Source of the DNA: Baffinella frigidus
Lineage: Eukaryota > Cryptophyceae > Cryptomonadales > Baffinellaceae
Direction: 5' to 3'
Length of the DNA: 20,450 nt
NCBI GenBank assembly: GCA_026770585.1
Contig: MU646376.1
Location: forward strand, 472,800 to 493,249
Positions 1-6,265 of the stretch are shown piece by piece. How positions within the stretch are numbered: the stretch's first letter is position 1; each line of letters opens with the position of its first letter. A program made the translations under genes and the position numbers. The notes under the pieces were generated by a model. The model had not been told where the DNA came from. It searched no databases and saw only the letters and a list, made by a program, of their open reading frames with translations.

Positions 1-316
1 GGGGTTTGGGGTTTGGGGTTTAGGGTTTGGGGTGTGGGGTTTAGGGTTTGGGGTGTGGGGTGTAGGGTTTATGGGGTTTAGGGTTTAAGGTCTGGGGGTC
101 AGGTTTTAGGATTTGGGGTTTAGGGTTTATGGAGTTTATGGGTTTTAGGGTTCAGGGTTTAGGGTTTAGGGTTTAGGGTTTAGGGTTTACGGTTCAGGGT
201 CTGGGGTTTAGGGTTTAGGGTTTAGGGTTTAGGGTTTAGGGTTCAGGGTTTAGGGTTTAGGGTTTAGGGTTTGGGGTTTAGGGTTGAGGGTTTAGGGTCT
301 GGGGTGTAGGGTTGCA
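1..316. repeat. Degenerate TTTAGGG telomere-like array
   Basis: About 316 bases are built from the 7-mer TTTAGGG and close variants (TTTGGGG, TTCAGGG, GTGTAGGG). The purest run is around 150-290. TTTAGGG is the telomere unit of plants, many green algae, dinoflagellates and chromerids. The many variant units, and the unique sequence continuing from 317, suggest an interstitial or subtelomeric relic rather than a live chromosome end. It reads G-rich on the + strand, so it is C-rich in the sense of the minus-strand gene to its right. Confidence 0.85.
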
Positions 317-388
317 CTGTTAGTCGGCAACAGGCCTATCGCTGCGTTCCAGTGGCTTCATCACTCACACTCTATTGCGAAAACCGAA

Positions 389-526
389 CTACCGCATGTG
401 TGTAGTAACTTTCACTGCCCTTGGAGTCACTGAAGCCATGCGTAGGCCAGTTACGAGGTTGGAACACCCTATCCTGGTACAAAGTTTTACAACCCCACAT
501 GTAAAAAGGCCCCTCTAGGATTCTGG
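389..526 (-). mobile_element. Introner-like element D, copy 1 (left part degraded)
   Basis: On the minus strand this matches the element at 11185-11357 over most of its length. It shares the end CTAGAGGGGCC, then TTACATGTGGGGTTGTA, CCAGGATA.GGTGTTCCAAC, GCCTACGCATGGCTTCAGTG and GTGAAAGTTACTACACA. The far terminus is not recognisable. It is one of four copies (here, 11185, 12900 and 15894); the other three sit in introns of the LRR gene. No ORF inside supports a transposase, so it would be non-autonomous. Confidence 0.7.
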
Positions 527-540
527 AGTTAATCTCCATA

Positions 541-660
541 AAAGTATTAATCAACTGCTTGTTGCCAACAAAAATTACTACACAAAAGGACCATACAAGT
601 GATGGTAGAGCATTTGTTCTAGTAAATTTCGTTGTGCTAAAAGCAATTGATCAATACTTT
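541..660. mobile_element. Inverted-repeat (MITE-like) element with TTACTACACA core
   Basis: The outer arms (AAAGTATTAATCAACTGCTT at 541-560 and the near reverse complement at 641-660) enclose a second inner inverted repeat, CAACAAAAATTACTACACAA at 567-586 against TAGTAAATTTCGTTG at 620-634. The arms can be extended a few bases outward (TCTCC/GGAGA). The two-layer layout, a private outer arm around a shared inner core, recurs in many elements in this window. No coding capacity is seen. Confidence 0.65.
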
Positions 661-747
661 TACGGAGATGAGAGTGGAATGGGGCGACCGGGACTTCAGC
701 ACTGGAATGCTGGAATTATGTTGATGCTGGAATTAAGGCGTCAACCC

Positions 748-880
748 TTCCACGCCAGAGGGCTCGAGGGAAACCGACGCCTTATCCACGCCAGATCTGG
801 CGTCGTTGACTTAAGTGTTCAAGGGATTTCCCTTGAGAGATGTCAAAAGTGGATGTTTCGAGCCCTCTGGCGTGGTTAGC
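748..880. repeat. Foldback repeat with CCACGCCAGAGGGCTCGA arms
   Basis: The arm at 749-767 is the reverse complement of 857-877. A perfect inner palindrome, CGCCAGATCTGGCG, lies around 792-806. The sequence just before it (674-748, GTTGATGCTGGAATT...GGCGTC) resembles 13196-13228 in intron 7 of the LRR gene, so parts of this region are dispersed repeats. An apparent 106-residue ORF across it is explained by the repeat. Confidence 0.5.
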
Positions 881-1323
881 TCGAGTGGAAGGGGGTGTAC
901 TCATCTGGGGCCTCAGATTCGGAGAAGTCCGCGAAGACTTTGGTGTTCATCCACCTCTCCAGCAGCAACCACCCCCCTGCGAGAGAGATAATAAAAAATA
1001 ATTAATAATAATGGGAATTTTCACCAAATTAGTAATTTTCACCAAATTTTCACCAAAGAGAGGTAAGTAATTTATTGCCAGTCGACATCCTGGTTTTGCG
1101 GTACAAACCAGTCACTTGGCAGCGGGAAAACGCCCGGGCTTACCAAATTGGTGAGCCCAAATAGACTGAGACAGAATAGACTGAGACATAACCAGGTGTT
1201 AGCGCGCGAGAGATTGGCAATTTATTGCCAAGCAACCAGCGTCAGCGCCGCACATGCTTGCCGCATTGTGCTACAGGCTGTACCCCGTGTGCTTTTTCCG
1301 GATGGATTCTATCTCTACCTTTA
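881..1323. repeat. Non-coding stretch with dispersed repeat G (1081-1196)
   Basis: No gene is supported. At 1013-1066 the short unit TTTTCACCAAA recurs three times. The part from 1081 to about 1196 resembles 11762-11862 and, more briefly, 12108-12175. Shared landmarks are GTCACTTGGCAGCGGGAAA versus GTCACCTTTGGAGCGGGAAA, an imperfect palindrome GGGCTTACCAAATTGGTGAG, and a following A-rich AGACTGAGACA-like tail. The other copies lie in intron 6 of the LRR gene, so this is a low-copy dispersed element in different genomic settings. Confidence 0.5.
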
Positions 1324-1492
1324 TAGGCTAACGGACTGAAACCCGTGTAGTCAGTCCTACGGTATTGCCTACGGTAGGCCGTAGGGCTCCTAGGACCTAA
1401 TGTTTCGTAGGAACCCCCCTAGGCCCCTACGGCCTACCGTAGGCAATACCGTAGGCTCAACTACCCGGTTTTCAGCCCGTTACCCTGTTAAC
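1324..1492. mobile_element. Foldback element, CCTACGGTAGG family, copy 1
   Basis: Long inverted repeat. The outer arms are TAACGGACTGAAACCCGTGT and the reverse complement of CGGTTTTCAGCCCGTTACCC. The inner arms are CCTACGGTATTGCCTACGGT (from about 1358) against its reverse complement (1431-1455). A closely related copy lies at 3144-3312. The inner CCTACGGTAGG motif also occurs in elements with unrelated outer arms at 3843, 5221, 13973, 14203 and 14750. No ORF is convincing. Confidence 0.7.
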
Positions 1493-1599
1493 CACCCTCC
1501 TGCAAAACAGCCCCGTGCCACTCAGGCTCCACCGTGGGCCAGACTATCCTGTAGGTCTACGGAGAGCCCAGCCCTCATCCGGAAACAAATATTTTTGTT

Positions 1600-1690
1600 T
1601 TAAAAATATGCATGGAAATTACCACAAAAATGCTTCGGGACGTGACCTATGTAGTAATTTTCCATGCCAGATTATTAAAAAAAAAATACA
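1600..1690. mobile_element. Small inverted-repeat element with TTACYACA core
   Basis: ATGCATGGAAATTACCACA (1607-1625) pairs with TATGTAGTAATTTTCCATGC (1649-1668), with A/T-rich outer flanks. The inner part is a variant of the core shared by many elements in the window. A lone half-core, GTGTGTAGTAATTTTCACAC, follows at 1838-1857. Both lie left of the last exon recognised for the minus-strand gene. Confidence 0.5.
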
Positions 1691-1873
1691 CGTTCCCAGA
1701 TTAGCTCCGGCAGACGATGCCGAAAGATCCTCCCTCTGCCCGCAGCAGCAACCGAACCAGCGATCTGACCGCTCGAGGCTAGAAATGTGACTATTTTAAA
1801 ACAGGGATTCCTTTACAAGTGATGCAAAACAAAAGCGGTGTGTAGTAATTTTCACACAAATAGGCGCGTTTGG

Positions 1874-1912
1874 TCACGTAGCTCCCGTGCATACGGGAGC
1901 TACGTGATCAAG
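1874..1912. repeat. Near-perfect hairpin
   Basis: TCACGTAGCTCCCG and its reverse complement CGGGAGCTACGTGA are separated by about 6 bases. It has no T-run or other sign of a terminator. It is probably the centre or remnant of an inverted-repeat element. The flanks from 1913 to 2070 show nothing else that I can assign. Confidence 0.55.
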
Positions 1913-2076
1913 CCTACCCGCAGGACAGGGGGGGTTCGTTATGGAAGCTGCCAGCCCTGGATGGCTTCCCCGAGACTTTTGAAAGTCTGAAAAGGGGGTG
2001 AGCGTAGAGGCGATTTGATCCGCTTCAGGTTCCAGCGCCGCAGGGCTGGAAGCTTTCGTAATTAGGGTGTGCGTAC

Positions 2077-2145
2077 CGAGGTTGACGCCACGAAGCAGTC
2101 CCCCGCGCAGGGCGCGCGCATGCTGCTCCAACCTCCCCCGGTCTC
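2077..2145 (-). pseudogene. Partial copy of exon 4 of the minus-strand gene (3' part with donor)
   Basis: On the minus strand this repeats the second part of the exon at 2297-2386 (residues RDRG-LEQHARALRG-GLLRGVNL) and ends at the same splice donor type, CTCG|GTACGC. Its 5' side dissolves into a GA-rich microsatellite, so no acceptor remains. It could serve as an alternative 3' end only if the upstream copy were skipped within the exon. I treat it as an exon-edge duplicate. Confidence 0.6.
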
Positions 2146-2152
2146 TCTCTCG

Positions 2153-2199
<47 letters not shown>

Positions 2200-2296
2200 G
2201 AACACCCGCTCTCCCTCTCTCTCTCTCTCTCACACACGCGCTCTCTCTCCCTCTCTCTCTCTCTCACGCACACACACACACACTCTCTCTCTGTAC
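2146..2296. repeat. CT/CACA microsatellite between two exon copies
   Basis: Runs of CTCTCT alternate with CACACA blocks from 2146 to 2292. They lie exactly between two copies of the same exon fragment (2077-2145 and 2297-2386), both carrying CTCGGTAC. The array appears to have grown from or into the GAGAGACCGGGGG segment of the exon (minus-strand sense). Long translated ORFs over it are low-complexity artefacts. Confidence 0.85.
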
Positions 2297-5200
2297 CGAG
2301 GTTGACGCCACGCAGCAGCCCCCCGCGGAGGGCGCGCGAATGCTGCTCGAACCGCCCCCGGTCTCGCCGCGCGTCTGCCTCATTCCCTGCTTAGAGGAGG
2401 CCCAGCCTCAAAAATTGATTCATAGGTGAAATCATAGGAGAAATTACTATGGCATAGGTAAATTTACTTATGAATCCTAATCAAATCAATTACGCCCCCC
2501 AAAAATCCTGAGATGGCCGACGGTTCGAGCGGGGCGCGTCGAACCGCCCCCGGTCTCTCCGCGCGTCTGCCTCATTCACTGCGAGAGCGGTCCACTTACT
2601 ACCAGCCCTGGGAGGTGGCTCAAATCGTGCTATCGAACATTTTCGATCTACCTTGACATCGGGGTCGGATCTGACCCCGATGCCAGGAAAATTCGGAGAC
2701 CTTCCAGGGCACTATTTGAGCCACTTGGGAGTGCTCGTGGTAGGAGGGCGGGCGCATGCTACTCAAACCTCCCTCGGTCTCTCCGCGCGTCTGCCTCGTT
2801 TCCTGCGAGAGTAGGAAGTAAGCTTACTTCGTAGGAGAGTAGGGAGTCTCCCCTTCTCCCATCCTGCCCTGAAACGCCGCCGCTGTGTAAAGCGGCTGCG
2901 CCACATCGACCGCGCATGGTTTGGTTAGCCGGTTTCTGCTGCGATCCTCTGCACCGGGGGGCCTGATGTGATCCACAAGGAAGCATGGTCTTTCTACAGA
3001 ACAAGTTCCGGTGTCCGCCTATGTTGGAAATTAAAAGAACCTAAAGGACCTAAAGGGCATGGTTCGGTCCACACAGAATACCGCAGCTTTCTCAGAGACC
3101 GCGGCTGGTGGAACAGGGCGGGGTTCAGGGACGGCGGCATGCCTATAGGGCAACGTCCTGAAACCCGGGTAGTTAAGCCTACGGTATTGCCTACGGTAGG
3201 CCGTAGGGGCCTAGGGGGGGGTCCCTACGGAACATTAGGTCCTAGGAGCCATACGGCCTACCGTAGGTAATACCGTAGGCCTAAGTACCCGGTTTTCAGG
3301 ACGTTGCCCTATTAAGGCGTACCGGCGCGGACGTTGGCCGCGCCCGAAATTCGCCCCCCCCCGAAACCTCACAGGTGAATTTTGCCCCCCCCCCAGGAAA
3401 TTCACCTGTGAGAATTCGGGGGGGTGCGAATTTCGGGCGCGTCCAAATTTACTCGGATAGATCTAGAAATTGGAGGCGGGAAGCAGGCTCGCGGGGGCCC
3501 CGAGGCGTTCACCCTGGAGGCAACTTGTGGGCAAATCTCAAGCCAATCTCCCACAAATGCACTCGGATTCCGAGTGCATTTTCATGGGGGTTCACTTAAG
3601 AAACCATCGATATGCCCATAAGTTGCCTCCAGGGTGGCGTACCGGCGCGGAAGTTGGCCGCGTGAAAAATGCCAACCTCTGGCAACGAAATTTACTACAC
3701 AATAGAGCCTTACTTGTAATTGTAAAGCATCTGTGTAGTAATTTTCGTTGCCAGGAAGTAGTATTTTTGATCGTTTCCGAAGGTGAGTACCGGCGCGGAC
3801 GTTGGCCGCGTGCCACGCCGCGTTCCAGGCCATCCAGGACGATAGGACACAGGACCCTACGGTAGGAAACCCGTAGGGACATAGGGGGGTTCCTACGGAG
3901 AAGGTAACGGAAAGTCGGCCCGATTTGGGCCGAAAATCCCTTCGGAGCCCGCTGTGTGGTTGAGGCGTACCGGCGCGGACGTTGGCCTCGCCCGAAATTC
4001 ACCCCCCCCGAAATCTCACAGGTGAATTTTGCCCCCCCCCCAGGAAATTCACCTATCAGAATTTCGGGCGCGCCCAACTTGACTCGGAGAGATCTAGAAA
4101 GTGGAGGCGTACCGGCGCGGACGTTGGCCGCGTGCCACGCCGCGTTCCAGGCCATCCAGCGGAGGTGTGCCGCACACCCCTCGCTCATCTCCCCCGACAG
4201 CTTCACAAAGTCCGCCTGCGATTTCATACGGAAACACTTGCAATTTATAAACTGGATTTCAATCACAATTACCATACGTTTTCTTTAATGTTACTAGTAA
4301 AGATCGTTCTCTGTAGTAAATTTCATTGAATCCAGTTTGTAAATTATAAGTGTTTCCGTATGAGATTCCGCCGCCGGGAGGGGGGGGGCGCATCAACATT
4401 GTGGCGCTGGTTGAGTTAATCTGCGCTCCGAAATAGAAAAAAATATGCCAGGACTCCGTACACACGCTTCAGTGCAAAGAGAATCTAAATGTGTTTGCCA
4501 AGGAGCCCAGATGAACGGAGGCAGAGCTAGACATTGTTGAACTGGCGACGCCGAACAAACTTGAATACGAGAAAAAAAACCGACGTGGTAACTCGACGAA
4601 ACCAAAAACCAAGGAGGTAACTCGTCCAGAAAGGAAGCAAACGGTGGGGGGCGGCAAACCGTGTGCTGAAACTCGTGTTTTGCCTCCTCGGATTGTGATG
4701 CCTGCACCCCACGAAAGCCACTCAGTGCACTGCCAGCCAGCATCTTTTACTTTCAGTCAACAAAGCTGATCTTCGGCTGTAAGTTGCCATTTGGTTTGGA
4801 TGGACCGGCTCTGGGAGCCGGCATTTGACTTAAGGCTGTGATTTTCCGGAGGAGTTGACTTAGGCGAAATGTTCTGGCTCAGAGTGCAGTGTGCTGGGGA
4901 ATCGCATCTCTTCTGCATGCCACATCCTGGTTTCATAAACCCTGCACCCTCACCCCTAAATCATAAGCCCTAACTCCTAAACCAGGAACGACCGCGGGGA
5001 CAGCGCAGGCTCTGACCACGCAGGATTGGAGGGGGGGGAATTCAATATTTTCTCTAGGGGGAAACGGTATTCAAAAGTCAATTTTCAGCAGAAAACGGCT
5101 CCAAAAACGGGACAATGGCTCCAAGAACGGGCCTGGAATACCCTTCCCAAGAGCCTGGCGTGGGTAGGGAGACGCGCGAGGGTCAATTTCCCCTCCCAGG

Positions 5201-5965
5201 AAGATGCACCTATAATGCCGAAAGCTAACGCCAGCGAGGTACTTAGAGCCTACGGATTGCCTACGGTAGGTAGAGGGGGGCTCCTACGACTTTTATTTTT
5301 TGCATTATAAAGTCGTAGGAGCCCCCCTACCTACCGTAGGCAATCCGTAGGCTGCGAGTACCTCGCTGGCGTTAGCTTTTTGCATGACCTAGGCAATTGA
5401 GCGCTTGGACTGGAGGAGTGTATTGACGGATGGTGTGGATGTTTGCAAGTCAAGGTGTAGGGCTTTACGGGCAGTCATCTCACTCTCAATTCTATCCTCT
5501 ATTTGAGCGGGGTGGGGATATGGCCAGAGACGAGGAAGCATGGGGGATTATTGATTTGGGACATAGGAAGGAGGTTCGGGGGGTCGGGGGTGTTTCGACG
5601 GAGCGGGAGGTGCCTGGAGGATAGAGAGACGCTCGAGGGTGGCGTGCTTGGCCGCGGCCCAGACCATCTTCTTCACGTCGCTCATCACAATCGCGGAGAG
5701 GCCTCGCGTCTCGACCGCCGCCTGTTGCAGGAGCGGAAGGAAGCAGGCGTGAGCGGGCGATGCTGATTGGTGGGCACCGGTACTTCACCCGCAGCAAGAG
5801 CTTCCTCGCACTTTGTTAAAAGACAACCTGGAAGTGGCGCTCAGCCGCCTCGCGGTTGCGTGCAGCATCTTGTGCCATCCATTTCGCCTCGTTCGCAGAG
5901 CACCACGCGGCGTTCCACGCGAAGTCCTTGAGCTCCTGCGCCAGCTCCGCCGCGAGCGAGTCCAT
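2297..5965 (-). CDS. Unknown Ala/Arg-rich helical protein, 4 exons seen (3' end unresolved)
   Basis: Reconstructed spliced gene. Exons in order are 5965-5828, 5721-5614, 4215-4113 and 2386-2297. The introns are GT-AG (106 nt), GC-AG (donor GCACCT) and GT-AG. Phases match at every join, giving about 146 codons without a stop. The start ATG at 5965 is the first Met after an in-frame TGA at 6037-6035. Exon 1 encodes MDSLAAELAQELKDFAWNAA and on to residue 46; exon 2 residues 47-82; exon 3 residues 83-117. The protein is Ala-rich, with charged residues spaced as in amphipathic helices. WNAAWCSANEAKW (exon 1) and WNAAWHAANVRAG (exon 3), each followed by a D/R/E-rich segment, look like an internal repeat. 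No signal peptide, membrane segment or known domain is recognised. It is divergent from the LRR gene, with about 300 bp between the starts. Exons beyond 2297 could not be fixed. The function is unknown; the gene model itself is moderately supported. Confidence 0.55.
2413..2491. repeat. Short A/T-rich foldback
   Basis: AATTGATTCATAG at the left pairs imperfectly with TATGAATCCTAATCAAATCA at the right. Inside are GAAATTACTATGG and its partner GGTAAATTTAC. It sits in intron 3 of the minus-strand gene, between the exon at 2386 and its partial copy at 2539-2578. Confidence 0.4.
2539..2578 (-). pseudogene. Partial copy of exon 4 start with its acceptor
   Basis: On the minus strand, CTCGCAG| is followed by TGAATGAGGCAGACGCGCGG and GAGACCGGGGGCGGTTCGA, which is the 5' edge of the exon at 2386. 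It then breaks off into unrelated sequence. Acceptor and frame are retained (VNEADARRDRGRF), but the rest of the exon is missing. It lies upstream of the complete exon in the sense of transcription. Confidence 0.65.
2600..2742. repeat. Foldback repeat with GTGGCTCAAAT arms
   Basis: CTACCAGCCCTGGGAGGTGG and GTGGCTCAAAT on the left pair with ATTTGAGCCACTTGGGAGTG and CGTGGTAG on the right. An inner palindrome, GGGGTCGGATCTGACCCC, lies at 2660-2677. It is located between two partial copies of the acceptor edge of exon 4 of the minus-strand gene (2539-2578 and 2745-2802). Confidence 0.6.
2745..2802 (-). pseudogene. Second partial copy of exon 4 start, with a stop codon
   Basis: On the minus strand, CTCGCAG| is followed by GAAACGAGGCAGACGCGCGG and a diverged continuation (GGTTTGAGTAGCATG). 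In the frame used by the intact exon this copy hits TAG after RGRFE, so it cannot replace the exon. It is the outermost of the upstream copies and the most diverged, as expected if copies accumulate outward with time. Confidence 0.6.
2803..3143. other. Intron 3 of the minus-strand gene, no feature resolved
   Basis: The segment holds a perfect palindrome, GAAGTAAGCTTACTTC (2815-2830), and a G/C-rich stretch. A minus-strand reading at about 2850-2960 starts after GGTGCAG and is open for some 40 codons. The exon at 2386 joins the exon at 4113 in frame without it, so I do not call it an exon. Nothing else is seen. Confidence 0.4.
3144..3312. mobile_element. Foldback element, CCTACGGTAGG family, copy 2
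   Basis: The outer arms are TAGGGCAACGTCCTGAAACC and the reverse complement of CGGTTTTCAGGACGTTGCCC. The inner arms are CCTACGGTATTGCCTACGGT against its complement. It resembles 1324-1492 in outer and inner arms. It ends 4 bases before the first of five copies of the exon 3 donor edge of the minus-strand gene. Confidence 0.7.
3316..3342 (-). pseudogene. Exon 3 donor-edge copy, outermost
   Basis: On the minus strand this reads CGCGGCCAACGTCCGCGCCG|GTACGCC, identical to the last 20 bases and donor of the exon ending at 4113. No acceptor or exon body remains. Further copies are at 3636-3663, 3786-3837 and 3964-3990. Confidence 0.7.
3341..3441. mobile_element. C/G-rich inverted repeat CGCCCGAAATT, copy 1
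   Basis: CGCCCGAAATTCG at the left pairs with CGAATTTCGGGCGCG at the right. Inside, CTCACAGGTGAATTT pairs with AAATTCACCTGTGAG around poly-C tracts. A near-identical copy is at 3989-4072. Both start directly at the GGCCGCG or GGCCTCG of an exon 3 donor-edge copy, and both are followed by a conserved tail, ACTCGGAGAGATCTAGAAA or variant (3450-3472 and 4081-4100). The repeated unit is therefore larger than the hairpin. Confidence 0.7.
3510..3636. mobile_element. Inverted repeat ACCCTGGAGGCAACTT
   Basis: Arms of about 23 bases (3511-3533 and 3613-3635, near-perfect complement) surround an inner perfect palindrome, TGCACTCGGATTCCGAGTGCA (3558-3578). It ends directly at a copy of the exon 3 donor edge of the minus-strand gene (3636-3663). 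Confidence 0.65.
3636..3663 (-). pseudogene. Exon 3 donor-edge copy
   Basis: On the minus strand this reads CGCGGCCAACTTCCGCGCCG|GTACGCC, with one substitution relative to the real exon end at 4113. It lies between the inverted repeats at 3510-3636 and 3665-3771. Confidence 0.7.
3665..3771. mobile_element. Inverted-repeat element with TTACTACACA core
   Basis: CTGGCAACGAAATTTACTAC (from 3676) pairs with GTAGTAATTTTCGTTGCCAG (to about 3754). The outer arms AAAAATGCC and GTAGTATTTTT are weaker. It carries the clearest form of the shared inner core, TGTGTAGTAATTTTCGTTGC. It is flanked on both sides by copies of the exon 3 donor edge. Confidence 0.7.
3786..3837 (-). pseudogene. Exon 3 donor-edge copy, longest
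   Basis: The minus strand retains the last 44 or so bases of exon 3, encoding WMAWNAAWHAANVRA, plus a donor GTACTC. Just upstream of it (in the sense of transcription) sits the foldback at 3843-3960. Being nearly identical to the real exon end, it is either recent or kept as an alternative donor. Confidence 0.7.
3843..3960. mobile_element. Element of the CCACACAGCGGG / CCTACGGTAGG family, copy 1
   Basis: It contains ACCCTACGGTAGGAAACCCG, then CATAGGGGGGTTCCTACGGA, GGTAACGGAAA and the terminus CCCTTCGGAGCCCGCTGTGTGG. The same series occurs at 13973-14133, 14203-14363 (inverted) and 14750-15031. The left terminus is degraded here (GGACACAGGACC). Confidence 0.65.
3964..3990 (-). pseudogene. Exon 3 donor-edge copy
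   Basis: On the minus strand, CGAGGCCAACGTCCGCGCCG|GTACGCC repeats the exon end and donor at 4113. The inverted repeat 3989-4072 starts at its exonic side, as in the copy at 3316. Confidence 0.7.
3989..4072. mobile_element. C/G-rich inverted repeat CGCCCGAAATT, copy 2
   Basis: Near-identical to 3341-3441 but shorter, since poly-C tracts differ. CTCACAGGTGAATTT pairs with AAATTCACCTATCAG. The following tail, ACTCGGAGAGATCTAGAAA, leads directly into the functional exon 3 end at 4107-4113. Confidence 0.7.
4221..4367. mobile_element. Inverted-repeat element next to the exon 3 acceptor
   Basis: The arm ATTTCATACGGAAACACTTG (4221-4240, continuing through AATTTATAAACTGGATTTCA) pairs with the reverse complement ending at 4365. 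The inner part has GTAGTAAATTTCATTG, the shared core. On the minus strand the element ends only five bases (CGCAG) before the first base of the exon at 4215, so it forms the polypyrimidine/branch-site region of that intron. GGCGGA occurs on both outer flanks, which may be duplicated target or exon edge. Confidence 0.7.
4368..4754. other. Intron 2 of the minus-strand gene, unique sequence
   Basis: About 390 bases without a recognisable repeat or exon. A minus-strand ORF of 116 codons (4393-4743) is open here, but its composition is mixed, it has no splice logic with the neighbouring exons and no family likeness. I see nothing else. Confidence 0.4.
4755..4895 (+). repeat. Dispersed repeat H, copy 1
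   Basis: It shares with 14548-14680 the series AGTCAACA, CTGATCTTCGGCTGTAAGTT or variant, GCCATTT, GGCTCTGGGAGCCGGCATTT, TGACTTAAGGC, GGAGTTGACTTAGGCGAAAT and GTTCTGGCTC. The copy at 14548 lies in intron 8 of the LRR gene, and this one lies in intron 2 of the minus-strand gene. The internal hairpin GGCTCTGGGAGCC is short. The role is unknown. Confidence 0.7.
4928..5000. repeat. Short degenerate CCCTAAA-like tract
   Basis: AAACCCTGCACCCTCACCCC, then TAAATCATAAGCCCTAACTC and CTAAACC, resemble the longer telomere-like arrays at 9767-10325 and 1-316. From 5001 to 5220 I see no feature. Confidence 0.4.
5221..5380. mobile_element. Near-perfect foldback element, CCTACGGTAGG core
   Basis: Arms of about 70 bases (5221-5292 and 5310-5380) pair almost perfectly: AAAGCTAACGCCAGCGAGGT, then GCCTACGGATTGCCTACGGT and CTCCTACGACTTT. 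The loop is about 18 A/T-rich bases. It is one of the least diverged foldbacks here, so probably a young insertion. The outer arms are unlike those of the other CCTACGGTAGG elements. It lies in intron 2 of the minus-strand gene. Confidence 0.8.
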
Positions 5966-6265
5966 GGGAGTGGTGGGGAGGGTAAGACTCCCGGGGAGGC
6001 GTCTTGCGAGCGGAGGGAGCGAGATGGGAACGGTTCACCTGAACTTCACCAGCGCGCTCGATTTGATCATCAAAATTTGACCACCAAAGAAAAATTGTAA
6101 AGCGCGATTTGACATCAAAAGTCGAGATCGGGTCCCGGGTTGCTTCGGATCGTTTCGCAGCCGCCGTGTCTGTCCCTGGCGGTTGATGTGCCTCAACCCA
6201 CCGGCAGGCTGCTCGAACAGCGCCTAAACGTGGAGCGCTCCCGCGGAGAGTGAGCCCTTTGCAAG
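5966..6265. promoter_or_regulatory. Shared upstream region of two divergent genes
   Basis: Three hundred bases separate the start codons of the minus-strand gene (5965) and the LRR gene (6266). In-frame stops bound both starts (6037-6035 minus, 6251-6253 plus). A direct repeat is visible: GCGCTCGATTTGATCATCAA at 6054-6073 and GCGCGATTTGACATCAAAAG at 6102-6121. No TATA box is obvious. The span must contain both 5' UTRs and probably a bidirectional promoter; this is inferred from position. Confidence 0.5.

Noticed and set aside
1-316. True chromosome end
   Set aside because: Units are too degenerate, and the same kind of array occurs inside introns of the LRR gene.
559-879. 106-codon plus-strand ORF
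   Set aside because: It spans two foldback repeats and has a non-ATG start; composition is explained by the repeats.
1874-2131. Minus-strand ORF continuing past the exon 4 copy
   Set aside because: It reads through the donor CTCG|GTACGC into sequence with a hairpin and no family likeness. A final exon at about 1930-1975 is possible but phase and stop do not fit clearly.
2759-3004. Minus-strand ORF and a possible exon at about 2858-2930
   Set aside because: There is an acceptor-like GGTGCAG, but the exon 3 to exon 4 join is in frame without it and neighbouring sequence is a damaged exon copy with a stop.
3592-4275. 227-codon minus-strand ORF
   Set aside because: Only its part at 4215-4113 behaves as an exon. 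The rest is element and exon-edge copies that happen to stay open because the repeats share a frame.
4393-4743. 116-codon minus-strand ORF
   Set aside because: Inside a well-supported intron, with no recognisable domain and no splice continuity.
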